From Methanofollis sp. W23 (GTDB taxonomy: Archaea > Halobacteriota > Methanomicrobia > Methanomicrobiales > Methanofollaceae), in NCBI RefSeq assembly GCF_017875325.1, contig NZ_JAGGMN010000001.1, forward strand, positions 248,001 through 312,000: DNA of 64,000 bases, written 5' to 3'. Shown here piece by piece: positions 36,517-46,716 of this stretch; positions within the stretch are counted from its first letter, which is position 1; each line of letters starts with the position of its first letter. The notes beneath the pieces are model-generated. The model saw only the letters and a program-made list of their open reading frames with translations. It was not told where the DNA came from and did no database searches. The translations under genes and the position numbers were made by a program.

Positions 36517-39500
36517 ATGGTTTATAATTATCTGTCTCTATTCTACCATTTCCAGGAGGGAACCTCTACGAATGACCAACACTTTTTCAGACGATTTTCA
36601 GAGACAATCAACCGTACCGCACTCGCCCCTTTCTTCGGCATACTCCTGCTCGCCCTCGCCCTCGCCTCCCCACCGGTGGCGGCGACCGATTGGACGGTCG
36701 GAAGCGACGGCTGCAATTTCACCACCATCGGTGCGGCGCTCTCAAACACCTCGGTGACGGCGGGCGACGTCATCCTCATACATCCGGGCACCTATGACGA
36801 GACCGTGAACGTGGGCAAACGCCTCACCCTCAGGGGCGAGGCGGGCGCGACGGTGAACGGCGGGATCACGATCATCGCCGACGGTGCAACGGTCGAGAAC
36901 CTCGCCGTGAACGGGGCCACGGACTCCATGGCCATCTATGTCAACAGGGCCGACGACGCCGTGGTGCGGGGGTGCACGATTTCCAGCGCGAGATCCGGGA
37001 TCTATATCGAATCAGCGACGAACTGCACCGTGGAGAGATGCGTCCTGGACGACACCATCACCGACACTGGCATCTACCTCTACTCATCCTCAGACCAGTG
37101 CCGGATCCTGGACAACACGGTGACCGGGTGTGGAAGTCTTGGGATCGCACTCCTGAACAAGTGCCGCGACTGCGTCATCTCCGGGAACACCGTCCAGGAC
37201 TGTGGTTATGCAGGCATTCAAATCCAGGGCGGTTGCGAAGGCTCTGTGGTCGTCGCCAACACCTTCTCCGAAAACATCTATGGTGTCGTGGTCATGGATT
37301 GCACCGGCCAGACCACCATCCTGAAAGACAATACCGTCCTTGGAAACAGAGATAGGGCAGTCTATCTAACCGGTACGGATTCTGTCATCGTTGAGAATGT
37401 CACGGTGAGGGGCGGGGAATATGGTGTCTGCCTCTCCTCTGTCGGGAATATCACGCTCGCCAACAGCACCATCACCGGAACTGGTACCGGACTGTATGTC
37501 GAGAGTACCACAACAGACTCTCTCATCGCAAACAACCTCTTCAACAACACGAAAAATATCGGGGTCCGGGCCAGGATCACCATGACCGGCACCCGCTGGA
37601 ACACGACGAAGGCCGCCGGTGAAAACATCCGCGGCGGTTCTTTCCTCGGCGGCAACCTCTGGCTGACCCCCGAGGGCACCGGTTTCTCCCAGACCCATGC
37701 CGACTTCGACCTCGACGGGATCTGCGAGGAGGGGTATGCGATCACGGATAAAGATGGAATGGTCGTCGGCACTGACTCCCTCCCGCTCCAGAACGGGGGG
37801 CCGTCGGCGAACTTCACCATCATTCCGTCGAGCGTGATGATCGGCGTACCGGTCTTCTTCAACGACACCTCGGTGGGCACGCCGACCTCGTGGTCATGGG
37901 CTTTCGGCGATGAGACAGAGACCACCCGGAACGTCACCCGTATCTACGATACCGCGGGCACCTACCAGGCGACCCTCACCGTCGCCAACGAGTTCGGCAC
38001 GAACACCACGGCCCGCACCGTCACCATCGAGCCCTTCAGCATCCAGGGCGCGGTGGACGCCGCCTCCAAAGGCGACGTCGTCGTCGTCCCGTCCGGCACC
38101 TATGACGAGACCGTGAACGTGAACAAAACCCTCACCCTCAGGGGGAGCGAGGGCGCGACGGTGAACGGCAGCATTTCCCTCACCGCCGGCGCCGCCGGTG
38201 CGACGATCGAGCACCTCACCGTGAACGGCGCCGCAGACACCACGCCTATCGTGGTCAGTGCCGACGACGCTGTGGTGCGGGGGTGCACGGTCTCCGGCGG
38301 GCCGGAAGGGATTTTTCTCTTTTATGCGACGAACTGCACCGTGGAGGGGTGTACCGTTTCTGGAGGGACGACCGGGATTAATCTCTACTCGTCGGGCCAG
38401 TGCCGGATCCTGGATAACCGGGTGGCCGGAAGTGGGGATAGCGGGATCCATCTCTATAACATCTGTCCTGAGTGCGTGATCTCTGGCAATATCGTCCATG
38501 ACTGTGGTAATACCGGCATTTCCCTCTGGGCGGGGAGTCAGGGAAGCGAAGTCGTCGCCAACACCTGCTCTGACAATGAGTTTGGTTTCGTGGTCTCAGG
38601 GTGCACGGGTGCAACGACCACCTTGAAGGACAACACCGCCCTCGGAAACAGTGGTCCCGGGATCGTGGTGTCAAATTCCGGTTCTGTCGTCATTGAGAAT
38701 GTCACGGTGCACGAGAACCAGTGCGGCTTCAGGCTGTCCAATAGCGAGACGGTCACGCTCACCAACAGCACCCTCACCGGGACTACAGGGTCCGGACTTG
38801 AGGTTAACTCCGCCTCTTCCTCCCTGATCGCCAACAATCTCTTCAACAACACAAAGAACATCAATATCTGGTCAGACACCGGTCTGACCGGCACCCGCTG
38901 GAACACCACAAAGACCTTCCGGAAAAATATCCGCGGCGGCCCCTTCCTTGGCGGCAACCTCTGGCTGACGCCTGAGGGCACCGGGTTCTCGGAGACCCAC
39001 AAAGATCTCAACGGTGACGGGATCTGCGACGAGGGCTACGACCTCGGGAACGGGTGCACCGACTCCCTCCCGCTCCACACCTGCCTTCCGACCGCAGACT
39101 TCACCTTTGCACCGACCGGCGGCAGCACCCCGCTCGAAGTGCAGTTCACCGAAATCTGCTCGGGGGTCAACCCCCGCCTCTATCACTGGGACTTCGGGGA
39201 CAACACTCCCGCGGTCGAGTTTGTCCATCCCTCCCACACCTTCACGACCAACGGTAGCCACCAGGTGAGCCTGACGGTCACGAACGCCTTCGGGAGCGAC
39301 ACGGTGACAAAGACGGTGACCACCCTTGATCCGCCGACGGCGAACTTCACCGTGACGCCAGCGGGGGGGAAGGCTCCCCTCACGGTGGTGTGTACCGATG
39401 CATCGACGGGCTGCGTTTCCACCCGCCTCTGGGACTTCGGCGACGGCACCACCTCGACCGAGGCCACCCCCACGCATGTCTACGCGAAGGCTGGCACCTA

Positions 39501-40197
39501 CACCGTCTCCCTGAATGTCAGCAACCCGTACGCCTCGAACACGACGGTGCGGGAGAACTGCATCACGGTGGAGGGGACAGGCGTGAGCAGCGGCGGGGGC
39601 GGCGGGCGATCCCCTGCGTCGGCCGGTGCGGCGAGTCATATCCCCGCCAGCGGCCACGCTTCCTTTGAAGTCCGCGACGCGGCGATCGCCGAGGTGGAAG
39701 TGACGGCCGCCGAACTGGTCTCGCACATCCTGGTCACCGTCGAGCCGATCGCAAAGCCGAACCACATCAAGGCCCCGGCAGATGCGGTCTATGAATACGA
39801 CGAGGTGACGCTCTACCACACCACTGACGAGGCGATCGCCAGCGCCGACCTCGCCTTCACCGTTCCAAAGACATGGCTCAAGGCGCAGGGCGCCAGGCCG
39901 GATGACGTGGTGCTGTACCGCTACCACGACGGGGCGTGGCACGCACTCCTGACAGAGAGGACAGGCGAGGACAAATTCTGCTACTCTTTCACTGCCAGGA
40001 GTTCGGGCTTCTCGCTCTTCGCGATCGGGGTTGATGAGTCCGGGCCTGCGCCGACCGTGACCCCGACCGAGACCGTGACCGCGGTCCCGGCCACGACCGC
40101 CCCCCCGACGACCGCCCCGCACCAGACCCCCATGCCTTCTGGAATAGTGTTCTTCGCTACAGGTGCTGCTTTTATTCTGGCACAGCGGCTAAGGTAA
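36517..40197 (+). CDS. Giant surface protein: beta-helix / PKD / PGF-pre-PGF
   Basis: The up to 1226-residue exported protein has a signal peptide at about 32-56 (FFGILLLALALAS). A first right-handed beta-helix (about 60-400, NosD-like repeats) is followed by a PKD domain, a second homologous beta-helix (about 510-845) and two further PKD domains. A PGF-pre-PGF-type domain (about 1035-1175), a Thr/Pro linker and a terminal hydrophobic segment followed by RLR complete it. The layout implies an S-layer-associated or cell-wall-anchored adhesin or carbohydrate-active protein. The start is problematic. The in-frame ATG at 36517 overlaps the probable TATA region, while the ATG with AGGAGG upstream (36572) is in the +1 frame, suggesting a frameshift near 36,580-36,605. 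Confidence 0.8.
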   Translation: MVYNYLSLFYHFQEGTSTNDQHFFRRFSETINRTALAPFFGILLLALALASPPVAATDWTVGSDGCNFTTIGAALSNTSVTAGDVILIHPGTYDETVNVGKRLTLRGEAGATVNGGITIIADGATVENLAVNGATDSMAIYVNRADDAVVRGCTISSARSGIYIESATNCTVERCVLDDTITDTGIYLYSSSDQCRILDNTVTGCGSLGIALLNKCRDCVISGNTVQDCGYAGIQIQGGCEGSVVVANTFSENIYGVVVMDCTGQTTILKDNTVLGNRDRAVYLTGTDSVIVENVTVRGGEYGVCLSSVGNITLANSTITGTGTGLYVESTTTDSLIANNLFNNTKNIGVRARITMTGTRWNTTKAAGENIRGGSFLGGNLWLTPEGTGFSQTHADFDLDGICEEGYAITDKDGMVVGTDSLPLQNGGPSANFTIIPSSVMIGVPVFFNDTSVGTPTSWSWAFGDETETTRNVTRIYDTAGTYQATLTVANEFGTNTTARTVTIEPFSIQGAVDAASKGDVVVVPSGTYDETVNVNKTLTLRGSEGATVNGSISLTAGAAGATIEHLTVNGAADTTPIVVSADDAVVRGCTVSGGPEGIFLFYATNCTVEGCTVSGGTTGINLYSSGQCRILDNRVAGSGDSGIHLYNICPECVISGNIVHDCGNTGISLWAGSQGSEVVANTCSDNEFGFVVSGCTGATTTLKDNTALGNSGPGIVVSNSGSVVIENVTVHENQCGFRLSNSETVTLTNSTLTGTTGSGLEVNSASSSLIANNLFNNTKNINIWSDTGLTGTRWNTTKTFRKNIRGGPFLGGNLWLTPEGTGFSETHKDLNGDGICDEGYDLGNGCTDSLPLHTCLPTADFTFAPTGGSTPLEVQFTEICSGVNPRLYHWDFGDNTPAVEFVHPSHTFTTNGSHQVSLTVTNAFGSDTVTKTVTTLDPPTANFTVTPAGGKAPLTVVCTDASTGCVSTRLWDFGDGTTSTEATPTHVYAKAGTYTVSLNVSNPYASNTTVRENCITVEGTGVSSGGGGGRSPASAGAASHIPASGHASFEVRDAAIAEVEVTAAELVSHILVTVEPIAKPNHIKAPADAVYEYDEVTLYHTTDEAIASADLAFTVPKTWLKAQGARPDDVVLYRYHDGAWHALLTERTGEDKFCYSFTARSSGFSLFAIGVDESGPAPTVTPTETVTAVPATTAPPTTAPHQTPMPSGIVFFATGAAFILAQRLR

Positions 40198-40546
40198 CTT
40201 CATTTTTTCTGCACGCAAAGGATGCCAGTGCCGGGACGCCGGCAACATTGCTGGTTCTCTCTATGATGGTTTGAAGATTGGAAGTTCACATGGAAAGATG
40301 GACCCTGGTGGCATTGAGAGTAGAATTGGGCATGAACCTCTGGCTCAAGCATATGGGATGAACATTTTTCGTCGCTTTATCGCCCTTTTTCAAGAGAAGA
40401 GAATCGATGGGGATCGTGTTCCACGGCCGCCCCCACCTATCTTCGTCCGTGGGGGGTCTGGGGGGTGAAACCCCCCGGCGCGAGATGACAGGGAATCTCG
40501 ACGATGGGGGCGCCGATCCATCAGAAGAATTTTCTATCCTCTGCGT
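40198..40546. repeat. CTTGAGCC-family repeat with GC-hairpin module (minus orientation)
   Basis: About 40,321-40,500 is the best full copy in reverse orientation. It contains GGGCATGAACCTCTGGCTC, GGGATGAACATTTTTCGTCG, GAGAATCGATGGGGATCGTG and a hairpin with arms GGGGGG/CCCCCC around GTGAAA. The copies at 55,141-55,345 and 63,215-63,372 have the same module order in the opposite orientation. No gene is seen. Confidence 0.65.
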
Positions 40547-41237
40547 ATTGGCTTCAACGGGATATGGGGAGTTCAAACTCTCATGCAAACCGAAAGAGAG
40601 GATCGTCAGGATCATTTTCATGGTAAAACATCCTCTTTTCATCACCACAACCCCCCTCTGACCTTCATCCATCACCTTCCCTCATGCTCATGCCGGGGGC
40701 GCTGCCCCCCGTCCGGGATTGCGATAGGGTCGGGAAGGCGCAGAGAAGACCATGAAGTGGGGGGTGCAGTCCACCCCCCTATCGTGATGCGGGGGGACCG
40801 GGGGGCGGCCAGCCCCCCGGCGAAGAGAACCATTAAGATGATTTCTACAAAGCCGATATTTTACAAGGAGACCCCATACAGCAGATCCCGATCAGGTTGT
40901 GGGTAACTGTACCCATAATCGAGATGCTGATCTGTTTGCAGCTGTGTATCATCGCAGAAAATTGATCTTCTTATTATTGAGGTTACGCTCTCTGTCGCGG
41001 ATCGCGCGGAGAGATATTATCACATTGCCCATTTTTTCGATGCTTACCTGGATTTTGTGCTTATATCAAACAATATTGGTGATTTGGCGAATTGAAATAT
41101 TTATTGGTTGAATTTTTTGTGGGCCGATTCATTGAGGGTCAATATGTGCTCACAACCGTTAATATGGTCTCTTCCGGCGGGATCGATTTCGAAAAATATA
41201 TCAATAGGGATGTTTTCGGTAAAATATATATGGATTT
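40547..41237. other. Gene-free stretch with repeat fragments
   Basis: Positions 40,547-40,622 are the reverse complement of 344-421. GC-rich hairpins lie at about 40,690-40,830, and an ATTTCTACAAAG end of the TGTAGAAA family lies at about 40,841. From 40,900 to 41,237 the DNA is AT-rich and shows no feature other than the promoter of the next gene. Confidence 0.5.
41220..41232 (+). promoter_or_regulatory. TATA box of the papain-like surface protease gene
   Basis: AAAATATATATGG is centred about 27 bp before the ATG at 41253. This predicts a leaderless transcript starting at or next to that ATG and argues for it over the upstream ATG at 41238. Confidence 0.55.
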
Positions 41238-41252
41238 ATGGTGGTGGCGATT

Positions 41253-44200
41253 ATGATTCGGTTGCCAAAAGGCATATTGATCTCTCTAATCTACTGTGTG
41301 GTTCTATTTTCCCTATTTTCAGGGGTAAATGCCATAGATATCGAGATGGCGCCCCTGAACCCGGAATTTGTGGAATATATGGAGATGAGGCAGGCAGAGG
41401 ATCCTGTCCCTATGGACGTATCCATCGCAAGAGGCACTGTTCCTCTATGGTATGAAGATACGCCTATCTTTGCGACAGGGGCCGTACCGGCCCCCGCAAT
41501 GTTGGTCTGGCCGGAAGGATACAGGGCACCTGCCGGTGCTCCTCCTACTCAAAACTCTTTTGATCTCCGGAATGAAGGACGAGTAACTCCGGTGAAGGAT
41601 CAGGGTAATTGTGGGTCGTGCTGGGCCTTTGCTTCCCTCGGTTCCCTTGAATCGGCCCTGCTTACTGATGGATTTGGAGAGTGGGATCTTTCAGAGAACA
41701 ACATGAAAAACACCCACGGTTTTGACTTGGGGCCATGCGAAGGCGGCAATTTCCTCATGGCGACGGCTTACCTCGCCAGGTGGTCGGGGCCGGTGAACGA
41801 GAACGACGACCGGTACAACGCGACTTCGGGTGACTCGCCTCCTGGCCTCTCGTCGGTGATGCATACCCAGAACGTCACTTTCCTTCCTCTACGGAGTGGC
41901 TCGATGGACAACGATCTGATTAAGGAGTACATCCATGATGATGGAGGATTGTATGCCTGTTTAATCATAAATGCATCCTGTTTTAGGCCGGATGCTACAA
42001 CCTACTATCTCCCGGATGACCCCTATTATACAAATGGCACCGCACAGAACGGCCATGCCATTCTTCTGGTAGGGTGGAATGACACCTACGATAAATCCAA
42101 TTTCGTTGTCACGCCCCCGGATGACGGTGCTTTCATCGCGAAGAACAGTTGGGGTACTGGTATTGGTGAAAATGGGTATTTCTATATTTCATACTATGAT
42201 TCTTCCCTCAAAGATTTTGCACACTTCTCTGCCGAATCTGTGGATAAATATGATGGGATATACCAGCATGACCCGCTCGGGTGTTGCCGTGCCATTGGAG
42301 CCCCGGGTCGTAAAACAATTTATGCAGCGAACGTCTTTACGGCAACAGAAAAAGAGGATCTTGCGGCGATAGGGTTCTATACCCTGGAGCCGCAGGTGGC
42401 TTACACCTACGAGGTATTTGCCGGTCTTGATGCTCCTCCAGTCAACACGTCGGGCCCGGTTGCAACCGGCGGAGGCACCCTTGCACTCCCGGGTTACCAT
42501 ACCATCCCCCTCGCCACTCAGGTTCCGCTTGCATCAGGTCAGACCTTCTCGGTCGTGCTCAATATCACTTCTCCGCTTGAAGACGCCATTCTTGCCGTGG
42601 AGGGGCCTATCGGTTATCCATACTCTGATAATGCCGTTGCAGGAGCGGGAGAGAGTTATGTGAGCCTGGATGGTACGTCCTGGGGGGACCTGACCGGAAG
42701 TTTTGTGAATACAAATCTCTGTATCAGGGCATATTCTGCACTGAATCTTCCCCCTCTGGAGGCCAACTTCACCGCCGTCCCGACTTCCGGCACCGCTCCG
42801 CTGACGGTGCAGTTCACGGACGCCTCGACCGGCGCCATCACCTCCCGGCAGTGGACCTTCGGTGACGGGAACACCTCGGACGACTGGAGTCCGTCGTACA
42901 CCTACCAGCACGCCGGAGTCTACACGGTGAACCTGACGGTGACAGGTTCTGGCGGCGATGACACGGCATCCGCCGTCATCACGGTGGAAGAACCGGCTCC
43001 TGAACTGAAGGCCAACTTCACCGCCTTTCCAACCTCCGGCACCGCCCCGCTGACCGTCTCGTTCACCGATACCTCAAGCGGTTCACCTACATCATGGCTG
43101 TGGGACTTCGACGATGGGAACACCTCCACCGTTCAGAATCCGTCCCATATCTATGTAGAACCGGGAACGTACTTCGTGAACCTGACCGTCTCAAATGGAA
43201 CAACACAATCGTGGTTTAAACTGGAGGAGTACATCGATGTCGATGCTGCACCGCTTGATGCCAACTTCACCGCGTCCCCGACCACCGGCACCGCTCCGCT
43301 GGCGGTGCAGTTCACGGACACCTCGACCGGTATCTATGACACCTGTGTCTGGACGTTCGGTGACGGGAACTCCTCGGGCGAACAGAACCCGGTCTATATC
43401 TATACGGTACCCGGACTCTACACTGTAAATCTGACCATCTCTTCCGGGATGCAGACCGACACCGAGACGAAGGAGCAATACATCAACATCACCGCAGCAC
43501 CACCTGTGCTCTCCGCCAACTTCATGGCCGTTCCACAGAACGGTACCGCCCCGCTGACCGTTCAGTTCACCGATACCTCGACCGGTGCACCGACGTCCTG
43601 GCTGTGGGACTTTAAAGATGGGAACTTCTCGACAGAGCAGCACCCGACCCACACCTACATTTCTTCCGGGCTGTATAATGTCAACCTCACCGTCTCTGAC
43701 GGAAAGACATCTTCGTCGTATGAGACGATGGAGTACATTGAAGTTTACGAACCACAATTAGAAGCCAGCTTCACCGCCTCTCCAACCACCGGCACCGCCC
43801 CGCTGACGGTGCAGTTCACGGACGCCTCGACCGGCACACCGACGTCCTGGCAGTGGACGTTCGGTGACGGGAACACCTCGGACGACCGGAGTCCGTCGTA
43901 CACCTACCAGCACGCCGGCACTTACACGGTGAACCTGACGGTGACAGGTTCCGGCGGCGATGACACGACATCCACTGTCATCACGGTGAACGAACCCGTA
44001 CCTGATCTAAAGGCCAGCTTCACCGCTTCTCCAACCTCCGGCCTTGCCCCGCTGACGGTGCAGTTCACGGACGCCTCGACCGGCGCCATCACCTCCCGGC
44101 AGTGGACCTTCGGTGACGGGAACACCTCGGACGACTGGAGTCCGTCGTACACCTACCAGCACGCCGGAGTCTACACGGTGAACCTGACGGTTACAGGTTC

Positions 44201-45428
44201 CGGCGGCGATGACAAGGCATCCACTGTCATCACGGTGGAAGAACCCGTACCTGATCTAAAGGCCAACTTCACCGCCTCTCCAACCTCCGGCACCGCCCCG
44301 CTGACGGTGCAGTTCACGGACGCCTCGACCGGCACACCGACGTCCTGGCGGTGGACGTTCGGTGACGGGAACACCTCGGACGACCGGAGTCCGTCGTACA
44401 CCTACCAACACGCCGGTACCTACACTGTCTCGCTGATGGTTTCTGACGGGGGCACGGACGACACGATCACCCGTACAGACCTCATCACGGTGGAAGAACC
44501 CGTACCTGATCTAAAGGCCAACTTCACCGCCTCTCCAACCTCCGGCACCGCCCCGCTGACGGTGCAGTTCACGGACGCCTCGACCGGCACACCGACGTCC
44601 TGGCGGTGGACGTTCGGTGACGGGAACACCTCGGACGACCGGAGTCCGTCGTACACCTACCAACACGCCGGAGTCTACACGGTGAACCTGACGGTTTCTA
44701 ACAGGGGCATGGACGACAGGATCACCCGTACAGATCTCATCACGGTGAATGAACCCAAAACGACCCCCACCCGATCATCTGGTTCTTCCTCTGATGGTGG
44801 TCGTTCTTTGCTCTCGGCAGGGGTATTTGAACGGCTCAAAAAAGGTGAATCAGGTTATGTCTCGTTAAGTGGAAGTGTAATCACCAGAATCGGGATCACC
44901 GCCAACTCGAGCCTCTCGGATGTTCTCGTCACCGTCGGCAGGGGTTCCCCCCCCAGCAGTGCCGGAGCCCCAGGAGATACCATCTACGCGTACCTGGAAA
45001 TCCTTCTCTACCATGCTACAAACTCTGACCTGAATGGTGCGGAGATCATCTTCTCGGTCCCCCTCGCATGGCTGGAAGAACACGGTGCCGGGGTAGAAGA
45101 TGTTGTCCTCTACAGATATCACAACAATACATGGGTACCTCTCCCTACCGAGTACATCGAAGAAAAAGATGGAAAGGCATATTTCCGTGCTGAAACAGAG
45201 GGTTTTTCCCTCTTTGCGGTTGTGATTGAAGCACCGGGAACTACAGTGGTGATGACCCCGGTAGCCCCTGTCCCCACAGACACAACCCTTCCAGACTCTG
45301 AAGATCCGGGGTCTACCCCGACGCAATCGGAGGAGCCTGAATCCACCCCGACGCAGACCCCCCTGCCCGCAGCCCTGTCCCTCCTCGCCGCGGGTACCGC
45401 TCTCCTCCTCAGGGGAAGGCGGGGATAG
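41253..45428 (+). CDS. Giant surface papain-like protease with eight PKD domains
   Basis: The 1391-residue exported protein has a signal peptide (about 1-27), a C1A papain-like peptidase domain (about 95-320), a lectin-like beta domain (about 340-490), eight PKD domains (about 500-1168), a PGF-pre-PGF-type domain (about 1190-1330), a Thr/Pro linker and a C-terminal hydrophobic helix ending RGRRG. The catalytic set is complete: Cys123 (GNCGSCWAFA), His268 (NGHAILLVGW) and Asn298 (AKNSWGTG). The protein is probably anchored at the cell surface and degrades extracellular protein. Its 3' end overlaps the convergent GNAT gene by 20 nt. Confidence 0.87.
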   Translation: MIRLPKGILISLIYCVVLFSLFSGVNAIDIEMAPLNPEFVEYMEMRQAEDPVPMDVSIARGTVPLWYEDTPIFATGAVPAPAMLVWPEGYRAPAGAPPTQNSFDLRNEGRVTPVKDQGNCGSCWAFASLGSLESALLTDGFGEWDLSENNMKNTHGFDLGPCEGGNFLMATAYLARWSGPVNENDDRYNATSGDSPPGLSSVMHTQNVTFLPLRSGSMDNDLIKEYIHDDGGLYACLIINASCFRPDATTYYLPDDPYYTNGTAQNGHAILLVGWNDTYDKSNFVVTPPDDGAFIAKNSWGTGIGENGYFYISYYDSSLKDFAHFSAESVDKYDGIYQHDPLGCCRAIGAPGRKTIYAANVFTATEKEDLAAIGFYTLEPQVAYTYEVFAGLDAPPVNTSGPVATGGGTLALPGYHTIPLATQVPLASGQTFSVVLNITSPLEDAILAVEGPIGYPYSDNAVAGAGESYVSLDGTSWGDLTGSFVNTNLCIRAYSALNLPPLEANFTAVPTSGTAPLTVQFTDASTGAITSRQWTFGDGNTSDDWSPSYTYQHAGVYTVNLTVTGSGGDDTASAVITVEEPAPELKANFTAFPTSGTAPLTVSFTDTSSGSPTSWLWDFDDGNTSTVQNPSHIYVEPGTYFVNLTVSNGTTQSWFKLEEYIDVDAAPLDANFTASPTTGTAPLAVQFTDTSTGIYDTCVWTFGDGNSSGEQNPVYIYTVPGLYTVNLTISSGMQTDTETKEQYINITAAPPVLSANFMAVPQNGTAPLTVQFTDTSTGAPTSWLWDFKDGNFSTEQHPTHTYISSGLYNVNLTVSDGKTSSSYETMEYIEVYEPQLEASFTASPTTGTAPLTVQFTDASTGTPTSWQWTFGDGNTSDDRSPSYTYQHAGTYTVNLTVTGSGGDDTTSTVITVNEPVPDLKASFTASPTSGLAPLTVQFTDASTGAITSRQWTFGDGNTSDDWSPSYTYQHAGVYTVNLTVTGSGGDDKASTVITVEEPVPDLKANFTASPTSGTAPLTVQFTDASTGTPTSWRWTFGDGNTSDDRSPSYTYQHAGTYTVSLMVSDGGTDDTITRTDLITVEEPVPDLKANFTASPTSGTAPLTVQFTDASTGTPTSWRWTFGDGNTSDDRSPSYTYQHAGVYTVNLTVSNRGMDDRITRTDLITVNEPKTTPTRSSGSSSDGGRSLLSAGVFERLKKGESGYVSLSGSVITRIGITANSSLSDVLVTVGRGSPPSSAGAPGDTIYAYLEILLYHATNSDLNGAEIIFSVPLAWLEEHGAGVEDVVLYRYHNNTWVPLPTEYIEEKDGKAYFRAETEGFSLFAVVIEAPGTTVVMTPVAPVPTDTTLPDSEDPGSTPTQSEEPESTPTQTPLPAALSLLAAGTALLLRGRRG
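42757..44755. repeat. Eight tandem PKD-encoding repeats, the last three near-identical
   Basis: PKD units of about 249-255 bp repeat through this span. Units beginning near 43,992, 44,241 and 44,496 share the GAACCCGTACCTGATCTAAA junction. An approximately 185-bp stretch of the last two is identical by eye, so at least the last duplication is recent. Confidence 0.8.
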
Positions 45429-45990
45429 ACCCCTCTTTTTTCCCGTCCCAAAGGTTCTTCCTGTCCCACGTTGCCCGGGTCAGGTGATAGCATAACCTGA
45501 TCCCTCCCTCCTCTTCCCCCGCAGGGGTGAAGCCGAGTCGCCTGAGGAGACGGATCGATGGGGTCAGGTCAGGATAGGTTCTGGCAAAGACACATGTCAC
45601 CTCTGGGTCGTCAAAGGCCCACCTGATGAGGGCACCCGCCGCCTCGGTCGCATATCCCAGGCCTCTGAACTCTGGCAGGAGCGAGTAGCCGATCTCGGCC
45701 CTCCCTTCAGAGGAGGGACACCCGACAAACCCGCACCCCCCGATGAGCACCCGGTGGTTCCCTTCGGTGCAGATGAGGTACCAGAGGTTCCAGCCCTCGC
45801 TGAACGGGTCGGCCCTGAGCATGGTGAGGAAGGTCTGCCGTGCCTCCCTGACCATTTCGGGCGGCCAGTCGTGGGGGATCTCGGCCTCCAGGAGTCTGGC
45901 GAGTCCCCTGTGGTCGGTGAGGTCGAGGTCGAGGTGGCGGGGAGTGGCCGGGACCAGTTCGAGGCGTTCGGTCTGGAGGGAGAATGCCAT
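45409..45990 (-). CDS. GNAT family N-acetyltransferase (RimJ/RimL-like)
   Basis: The 193-residue acetyltransferase begins LQTERLELVPATPRHLD, typical of the RimJ/RimL branch. It has the acetyl-CoA-binding segment LLPEFRGLGYATEAAGALIRWAF, shown here as RGLGYATEA, and a C-terminal SIRLLRRLGF motif. It probably acetylates an N-terminal amine or small molecule; the substrate is unknown. The Met at 45990 is the family-typical start; the frame is open further upstream without similarity. The end overlaps the end of the surface protease gene on the other strand. Confidence 0.85.
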   Translation of the reverse strand: MAFSLQTERLELVPATPRHLDLDLTDHRGLARLLEAEIPHDWPPEMVREARQTFLTMLRADPFSEGWNLWYLICTEGNHRVLIGGCGFVGCPSSEGRAEIGYSLLPEFRGLGYATEAAGALIRWAFDDPEVTCVFARTYPDLTPSIRLLRRLGFTPAGEEEGGIRLCYHLTRATWDRKNLWDGKKEGSIPAFP

Positions 45991-46468
45991 AAAATACGGC
46001 TCTTCTTGATCAGTGAAAAGGCTTTGGGAATGTACTGGCTTGCAGGAGGTATGGGGGGTGATCAGGGGAGCCACCCAGGCAAAAGAATGAAGATTTGGTC
46101 GGATCAAGCACCCTGGAATCCGCCAGAATCCGCTCTTCTTTTCCGCCCTTTTCAGGGGCATATCTGCGGATCATGGTCTATAGCATTACTTGGGATCATA
46201 CGGGGCCATGAGAGGCGGGATAGGCCTGGTCTCCTCGGTGCGTTGGATGAATGAACGTCTCTATGGGGTTATCGTGAATGGAGCCCGGGATGACCCCTGA
46301 TTAGATGCTTTGTTCTCGAAATGGGGGTTCATATGGCCGTATTTGGGGGAGGGTCGTACCTCCATTCTCTCAGGAGATAGGAAAGGTGGGTATGATCTCA
46401 CTCCTGGCGGAGGATTCCCTTGAAGGGCTTTGAGTGCAGGGGAGATCAAAGATTTTCCCGCATGGCTT
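45991..46468. other. Gene-free stretch
   Basis: Nothing is recognised between the GNAT start and the TGTAGAAA element at 46469 apart from low-confidence open frames. Confidence 0.5.
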
Positions 46469-46693
46469 TGTAGAAATCCTTCGGCTCTCTCTCTCTGGCG
46501 GGGGGCTTGGCCGCCCTCCGAACCCCCCGCGCCACGATTGGTCGAGGACGGCAGCACTCTCTTTATGATCATCTATTCTGCCTTCCTGCCCCTATCGTGG
46601 TTCCAGGGGTCCGGGGGCACTCGCCCCCGGCGTGATTCATTGGGGAAGGCGGGAATATCACGCGTGCACCCATAAAGGGTGAGGGTTTCTACA
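46469..46693. mobile_element. MITE-like element with terminal inverted repeats (copy 3)
   Basis: The left end TGTAGAAATCCT faces the right end GAGGGTTTCTACA (12 of 13 positions complementary, allowing one transition). The 225-bp interior has CTTCGGCTCTCTCTCTCTGG, a GGGGGGCTTGG hairpin arm, GGTCGAGGACGGCAGCACTC and the CGGGGGCACTCGCCCCCGG hairpin. It is closely similar to copy 4 at 54733 over most of its length. It ends 23 bp before the purB stop codon on the other strand. Confidence 0.72.
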
Positions 46694-46716
46694 GAGCAAA
46701 AAAAAAAACAAGATCT

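Noticed and set aside
42757-44755. A regular repeat array that might suggest CRISPR
   Set aside because: The repeats are about 250 bp, in frame, and encode PKD domains; there are no short repeat-spacer units and no cas genes in the window.
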